Positions 59,949 through 64,000 of a stretch of DNA of 64,000 bases are shown here, piece after piece; position 1 is the first letter of the stretch; each line of letters starts with the position of its first letter. Source of the stretch: Exiguobacterium chiriqhucha RW-2 (GTDB lineage: Bacteria > Bacillota > Bacilli > Exiguobacteriales > Exiguobacteriaceae). The stretch lies in NCBI RefSeq assembly GCF_000416965.1, contig NZ_ATCL01000022.1, positions 278,452-342,451 of the forward strand, read 5' to 3'. A program made the translations under genes and the position numbers. The notes beneath the pieces are model-generated. The model was given only the letters and a program-made list of their open reading frames with translations, had not been told where the DNA came from and made no database searches.

Positions 59949-60275
59949 ATGGATTTAGCGATTCGCGAGCAAGTCATTGGAGAACAATTACACCTTTACG
60001 TATCCGGAGAAGTGGATACATATACCGCACCAAAATTGAAGGAAGTCTTGCACCCGGCTATTACGGAGCAGGATGTTACCGTTCATTTGGATGAAGTGGA
60101 CTATATGGATTCAACTGGTCTTGGCGTATTTGTCGGTGCCCTTAAAATAGCCAAACGTAACGAGAAAGAGTTGTCGCTCGTCGGCGTCACCGACCGCGTC
60201 AACCGTCTCTTTGAATTGACAGGGCTGCACAAGTTGCTTTCGATCAATACAAACGTAAGAGGTGGCACGCAATGA
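59949..60275 (+). CDS. rsbV: Anti-sigma-B factor antagonist RsbV
   Basis: 108 residues, STAS domain. The phosphorylation site is in VDYMDSTGLGVFVGALK (Ser55 or Thr56). Dephosphorylated RsbV binds RsbW and frees sigma-B. Start ATG after AGGAGGG. Overlaps rsbW by four bases. The PP2C phosphatase (RsbU) that activates it in B. subtilis is not in this locus. Confidence 0.95.
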   Translation: MDLAIREQVIGEQLHLYVSGEVDTYTAPKLKEVLHPAITEQDVTVHLDEVDYMDSTGLGVFVGALKIAKRNEKELSLVGVTDRVNRLFELTGLHKLLSINTNVRGGTQ

Positions 60276-60748
60276 GTAACATCGAACAGACGGTGATGAC
60301 GTTCCCGGCCAAACCGGAGTATGTCGGTGTGGTCCGTTTAGTCGTCTCAGGAATCGCTAACCGTATGGGATATACGTACGACGAGATCGAGGATATTAAA
60401 ATCGCGGTCTCGGAAGCCTGTGGCAATGCTGTTCAACATGCCTATGAAGATCAAGAAGGTGAAGTGAAGCTTACGTGTGGCGTCCATCAAGATCGTCTCG
60501 AAATGACGATCGAGGACTCGGGCAAAACATTTGCCGACGACGTGAAACGCCAAGCGGCACCAGTCGAAGAGACGGCTGAAATCGAATCGCTTCACGAAGG
60601 GGGACTCGGTCTTTTCCTCATTGAAGCCTTAATGGATGACGTCTCGATCAACAAGGACAATGGTGTCAAGGTGACGATGACGAAACTCCTTAACAGGGAC
60701 GAGGTGGATCAGAGTGCCAGCAAAATCTCAACAACGCCATCACAGTGA
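60272..60748 (+). CDS. rsbW: Anti-sigma-B factor / kinase RsbW
   Basis: 158 residues, GHKL kinase: IKIAVSEACGNAVQHAYE (N box), LEMTIEDSGKTFADDV and GGLGLFLIEALMDDVSI (G box). It binds sigma-B in unstressed cells and phosphorylates RsbV. Overlaps the start of sigB by 35 bases in another frame, so stoichiometry is probably kept by translational coupling. Confidence 0.95.
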   Translation: MSNIEQTVMTFPAKPEYVGVVRLVVSGIANRMGYTYDEIEDIKIAVSEACGNAVQHAYEDQEGEVKLTCGVHQDRLEMTIEDSGKTFADDVKRQAAPVEETAEIESLHEGGLGLFLIEALMDDVSINKDNGVKVTMTKLLNRDEVDQSASKISTTPSQ

Positions 60749-61514
60749 TGATGAAGTATTAGAGTGGATCGAGCGTTATCAACAGGACGATCAAAATGAA
60801 GAAGTCCAAATGCTCCTCATCAACCGATACTCGGACCTCGTTGAGGCGCTTGCACGAAAGTTTTCGCGAGGCCGGGCCATTCATGACGACCTCGTTCAAG
60901 TCGGCATGATCGGACTTCTCGCTGCCCTTCGTCGTTTCGACCCTGAGTTTGGACGCAGCTTCGAGTCGTTTGCCGTTCCGACGATTATCGGTGAAATCAA
61001 GCGTTTCATCCGTGACAAAACGTGGAGCGTCCACGTTCCGCGCCGGATTAAAGAGCTCGGACCGAAAATCAAGAAGACGGTCGAAGAGTTAACGACCGAA
61101 TTGCAACGTTCACCACGCATCGATGAGATCGCCGATCACCTTGGTGTTTCCGATGAAGAGATTCTCGAAACGCTCGAGATGGGTAAGAGCTACCAAGCCC
61201 TTTCCGTCGACAGCTCAATCGAAGCGGACAACGAAGGTTCGACCGTCACGCTCCTCGACCTCGTCGGGAGTCAAGAACGTGGTTACGAATCGGTTGACCA
61301 GCGCCTCATCCTTGAAAAAGCGTTCAGCGTGTTGAATGAACGGGAACAGGCGATTCTGGAATGTGCTTATTATAAAAACATGAGCCAAAAAGAGACGGGT
61401 GAGCTCCTTGGGATTTCACAGATGCACGTATCGCGCTTACAGCGTCGTGCGCTCGAGAAATTACGCGAGGCCATCAAAGTCCCGCTCAATGAAGTATTCT
61501 CAAACGATGACTAA
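60714..61514 (+). CDS. sigB: RNA polymerase sigma-B factor
   Basis: 266 residues, GTG start after GAGGTGG. Sigma-70 group 3: region 2 (LVQVGMIGLLAALRRFDPEFG, SFESFAVPTIIGEIKRFIRDK, WSVHVPRRIKELGPKI), region 3 (SPRIDEIADHLGVSDEEILE), region 4 (LNEREQAILECAYYKNMSQ, LGISQMHVSRLQRRALEKLR). Directs the general stress regulon. In B. subtilis rsbX follows; here tex is next. Confidence 0.96.
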   Translation: MPAKSQQRHHSDDEVLEWIERYQQDDQNEEVQMLLINRYSDLVEALARKFSRGRAIHDDLVQVGMIGLLAALRRFDPEFGRSFESFAVPTIIGEIKRFIRDKTWSVHVPRRIKELGPKIKKTVEELTTELQRSPRIDEIADHLGVSDEEILETLEMGKSYQALSVDSSIEADNEGSTVTLLDLVGSQERGYESVDQRLILEKAFSVLNEREQAILECAYYKNMSQKETGELLGISQMHVSRLQRRALEKLREAIKVPLNEVFSNDD

Positions 61515-61533
61515 ACGGTCATCGTTTTTTTGT
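61502..61533 (+). terminator. Terminator of sigB operon
   Basis: AAACGATGAC/GTCATCGTTT hairpin with a T-run; the stem begins within the last sigB codons. Confidence 0.88.
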
Positions 61534-61589
61534 AGTCCACGCGTGAGTTTGCTACACTTCAAGAGAGAAGAGAAAAGGAAGTGATTCGA

Positions 61590-63716
61590 TTGATTACGAA
61601 AGTCGCAAAAGATTTGAAGTTGAAGACGAGTCAAGTCGAGACGGTGCAACAACTTGCCGCGGACGGAGCGACGATTCCGTTCATGGCCCGGTACCGTAAA
61701 GAAATGACCGGTAATCTCGATGAAGTGGAAATCAAAGCCATTCTCGATGCCTTACAATATGAAGAGAGTTTGCACAAACGTAAGACGGACGTCCTCGCCA
61801 AACTCGAGGAACTCGAGAAGGCGACACCAGAGTTGACCCGTGCGCTTGAAACGGCGACGAGCCTGCAACAAGTCGATGACATCTACCTTCCGTATCGTCC
61901 GAAGCGACGGACGAAAGCCGAACAAGGTCGAGAGAAAGGGCTCCAACCGCTCGCTGACTGGTATCGTCAACCAACACCATATTCAGTGACCGAAGCGCAG
62001 TCGTTAGCAGGGGACCTCTCGCTTGAAGAAGCACTTCCGTTCGTCCAATCGATTATCGGGGAGGAGTGGGGCGAAGTGGCGACGCTTCGACAATCACTCC
62101 GTACACGAGTCCGGAAAGAGGCGCTCCTTCGTTCACAGAAGAAAAAGCAGGCGGAAGATGAGAAAGAAGTGTTCGCCCAGTATTATGAATATGAAGAGAA
62201 AATCGCAGGAATCGTCCCACACCGAATCCTCGCCTTGAACCGTGGAGAGCGCACGGATGTGTTGCAAGTGAAGATCGTCTTCGACGAGACGGGTTTCATG
62301 CGACAAGCGCTCGGTAAGTTTGACCGCTTGCCAACGGAGAAACGCGAACTCGTTACGCTCGCCGTGAAGGATGCCTTCAAGAAGTCGGTGTTCCCGGCCA
62401 TCGAACGCGAAGTCCGGAGTGAGTTGACCGAGACGGCTGAAGAACAGGCAATCGATGTGTTCTCAAAAAACTTGAAACAGCTCTACATGCAACCACCGCT
62501 TCGTGAGGTCGTCGTCCTAGGAATTGACCCGGCCTATCGTACAGGTTGTAAATGGGCCGTCGTCAATGAAATTGGAAAAGTCGAAGAGGTCGGTGTCTTC
62601 TATCCGACGGCACCGAAACACGATGTCGCGGGCTCAGAGAAAGTGTTGGCGTCGCTCGTGAAACGTTATCCAATCTCGGTTATCGTCATCGGGAATGGGA
62701 CCGCATCCCGTGAAACGGAGCAATTCGTATCGAACTGGCTAAAGAAGGCGGAACGCGAGATAGCATATGCCATCGTCAACGAGGCGGGGGCGAGTGTCTA
62801 TTCGGCTTCAGAAATTGCCCGATCAGAGTTCCCGGAATTGAAAGTGGAAGAACGTTCGGCCGTCTCAATTGCTCGACGCATTCAAGACGCGATGGCGGAA
62901 CTCGTCAAAGTCGATCCGCAGTCTGTCGGGGTCGGGCAATATCAGCATGACGTCAGTCAGAACAAGTTGAAAGGATCGCTCGAGTTCGTTGTCGAGAGTG
63001 TCGTCAACATGGTCGGCGTCGATGTGAACCGGGCTTCGGAGTCACTGCTCACGTATGTATCCGGATTGAATAAGACGACGGCTAAAAACATTGTCGCGTA
63101 TCGTGACGAGTTCGGCCGCTTTGACACACGGAAAGAAATCAAGAAAGTACCACGTCTTGGAGCGAAGGCGTATGAACAAGCAGCCGGCTTTTTACGGATC
63201 ACGAACGGGAGTGATGTGCTCGACCAGACGGAGATTCATCCAGAGAGCTATAAACTGACACTCTCTCTATTGAAGGAACTCGGTGTTTCAAAGCAAGCGG
63301 TAGGCACGGCCGAACTGCGGGAACGATTAAAGACGGTCGATGCCAAAGTGCTAAGTGAGAAGCTAGATGCCGGATTACCGACAGTCGAAGATATCTTGAA
63401 GTCGCTCGCGAAGCCTGGACGTGACCCGCGCGAAGATATTCAGAAACCATTGCTTCGGACCGACGTTATGAACTTGGAGGACCTTCAAGTGGGGATGGAG
63501 TTCCAAGGGACGGTGCGAAACGTCATCGACTTTGGGGCGTTCGTTGATATCGGGGTGAAGCAAGATGGACTCGTCCATATTTCGAAATTGTCGAATCGCT
63601 ACGTCAAGCATCCGCTTGATGTCGTTGCAGTCGGTGATATCGTCACCGTATGGATTGAACAAGTGGACGCCAATCGTGGACGGATCAGTCTCACGATGTT
63701 GGAGCCGAAGCGTTAA
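61590..63716 (+). CDS. tex: Tex-family RNA-binding transcription accessory protein
   Basis: 708 residues. N-terminal helical region with ADGATIPFMARYRKEMTGNLDE, a YqgF-like RNase H-fold domain (about 310-430: VVLGIDPAYRTGCKWAVVNEIG), helix-hairpin-helix motifs (about 465-560: VGVDVNRASESLLTYVSGLNK, FDTRKEIKKVPRLGAKAYEQ), and a C-terminal S1 domain (about 635-705: VGMEFQGTVRNVIDFGAFVD). Start is TTG at 61590, eight bases after AAAGGAAG; GTG at 61581 is too close to it. Equivalent to B. subtilis ydcI, downstream of the sigB operon. Confidence 0.93.
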   Translation: MITKVAKDLKLKTSQVETVQQLAADGATIPFMARYRKEMTGNLDEVEIKAILDALQYEESLHKRKTDVLAKLEELEKATPELTRALETATSLQQVDDIYLPYRPKRRTKAEQGREKGLQPLADWYRQPTPYSVTEAQSLAGDLSLEEALPFVQSIIGEEWGEVATLRQSLRTRVRKEALLRSQKKKQAEDEKEVFAQYYEYEEKIAGIVPHRILALNRGERTDVLQVKIVFDETGFMRQALGKFDRLPTEKRELVTLAVKDAFKKSVFPAIEREVRSELTETAEEQAIDVFSKNLKQLYMQPPLREVVVLGIDPAYRTGCKWAVVNEIGKVEEVGVFYPTAPKHDVAGSEKVLASLVKRYPISVIVIGNGTASRETEQFVSNWLKKAEREIAYAIVNEAGASVYSASEIARSEFPELKVEERSAVSIARRIQDAMAELVKVDPQSVGVGQYQHDVSQNKLKGSLEFVVESVVNMVGVDVNRASESLLTYVSGLNKTTAKNIVAYRDEFGRFDTRKEIKKVPRLGAKAYEQAAGFLRITNGSDVLDQTEIHPESYKLTLSLLKELGVSKQAVGTAELRERLKTVDAKVLSEKLDAGLPTVEDILKSLAKPGRDPREDIQKPLLRTDVMNLEDLQVGMEFQGTVRNVIDFGAFVDIGVKQDGLVHISKLSNRYVKHPLDVVAVGDIVTVWIEQVDANRGRISLTMLEPKR

Positions 63717-63730
63717 ATAAGAAGGAACTA

Positions 63731-63769
63731 GTACCGGGCAAAATGTTTTTCATTTTGCTCGGGTTTTTT
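63731..63769 (+). terminator. Terminator of tex
   Basis: CCGGGCAAAATG/CATTTTGCTCGG hairpin followed by a T-run. Confidence 0.88.
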
Positions 63770-63783
63770 TATAAAAAAGTGTT

Positions 63784-63812
63784 GACGGTCTTTTCTGCCC
63801 GTGCTATCTTAT
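63784..63812 (+). promoter_or_regulatory. Upstream stable-RNA promoter
   Basis: TTGACG, 17-base spacer, TATCTT. With the next promoter it forms the tandem P1-P2 arrangement common before rRNA/tRNA operons. Confidence 0.65.
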
Positions 63813-63863
63813 AGAAGTCGCCGAGAGACGACATGGAATATTAAAGCTTTTCTAAAAAAGTGA

Positions 63864-63892
63864 TTGACAGGTTTCTGGTTTGCGGTTACAAT
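63864..63892 (+). promoter_or_regulatory. Downstream stable-RNA promoter
   Basis: TTGACA, 17-base spacer, TACAAT; transcription would start near 63899, about 27 bases before the tRNA. Confidence 0.75.
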
Positions 63893-63925
63893 TTAAATCG
63901 TTACTTCGATAAATTCAAGCAACGT

Positions 63926-64000
63926 TCCGCAATAGCTCAGTGGTAGAGCAACCGGCTGTTAACCGGTAGGTCGTAGGTTCAAATCCTACTTGCGGAGCCA
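63926..64000 (+). tRNA. tRNA-Asn (GTT)
   Basis: 75 bases with encoded CCA at the window edge. Acceptor TCCGCAA/TTGCGGA, D arm GCTC AGTGGTA GAGC, anticodon arm ACCGG-CTGTTAA-CCGGT with anticodon GTT, T arm GTAGG-TTCAAAT-CCTAC, G discriminator. Canonical cloverleaf. Strong promoters before it and its position at the edge suggest it leads a longer tRNA or rRNA cluster. Confidence 0.97.

Noticed and set aside
1..64000. Mobile elements, prophage, CRISPR arrays, integron or defence islands
   Set aside because: No transposase, integrase, phage or cas genes and no regularly spaced repeats; the Mrr-like gene stands alone among housekeeping genes.

Overview
The window looks like a core-chromosome segment of a Gram-positive Bacillales bacterium, most likely Exiguobacterium (inference from overall gene content and order; no database search was possible). 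Indicators are T-box and SAM-I (S-box) leaders, AGGAGG-type ribosome binding sites with ATG/GTG/TTG starts, a sigma-B operon placed between mazEF and tex as in Bacillus subtilis, adeR next to ald, CstR/CsoR, KtrB, YajQ, a DUF1836 protein, YuiD, YwiC-like and YwpF-like proteins. Genes are tightly packed on both strands, and most convergent pairs share bidirectional hairpin terminators. I saw no IS elements, prophage, CRISPR or rRNA genes. The last bases are a tRNA-Asn behind two tandem strong promoters, probably the start of a stable-RNA cluster that continues outside.

Layout. 1-3.2 kb: 5'-truncated sensor kinase, DUF1499 protein, mercuric-reductase-like flavoprotein. 3.2-5.1 kb (minus): small unknown gene, motA-motB stator genes. 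5.2-10 kb: KtrB-type K+ transporter, then a minus-strand PAS sensor kinase translationally coupled to a thioester-reductase-like SDR. 10-13.8 kb: Mrr-like nuclease, an unknown secondary-structure-rich protein, DUF1836 protein, polyprenol-kinase-like protein, murB. 13.8-20.1 kb: adeR-ald (alanine catabolism), yuiD, trhO, TVP38 protein, and an NhaC-family transporter under a SAM-I riboswitch (candidate methionine transporter). 20.3-25.3 kb: membrane diguanylate cyclase, argS under a T-box, phosphoesterase-yajQ. 25.3-32.4 kb: pullulanase with an odd C-terminal membrane segment, small genes, MMPL exporter, and a YitT-family gene behind a structured, Shine-Dalgarno-sequestering leader that I cannot assign to a known riboswitch class. 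32.4-38.9 kb: cstR divergent from a persulfide-detoxification operon (rhodanese plus a CoA-disulfide-reductase/rhodanese/TusA/DsrE fusion), alanine symporter. 39-47.5 kb: small unknown genes, zinc-binding lipoprotein under a Zur-like box, esterase, phosphatase, DUF456, YwpF-like, pncA-pncB NAD salvage, pterin dehydratase. 47.6-56.8 kb: full argCJBD-carAB-argF operon behind two ARG boxes. 56.8-64 kb: rhomboid protease, acpS-alr, mazEF, rsbV-rsbW-sigB, tex, tRNA-Asn.

The main themes are arginine supply (argCJBD-carAB-argF under repressor, argS under T-box), sulfur handling (SAM-I riboswitch transporter, CstR regulon), alanine use (ald/adeR, alr, alanine symporter), and stress signalling (sigma-B with only its partner switch, MazEF, c-di-GMP enzymes). 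The most interesting unexplained element is the leader at 30.72-30.93 kb, in which mutually exclusive pairings could expose or hide the ribosome binding site of the yitT-like gene.
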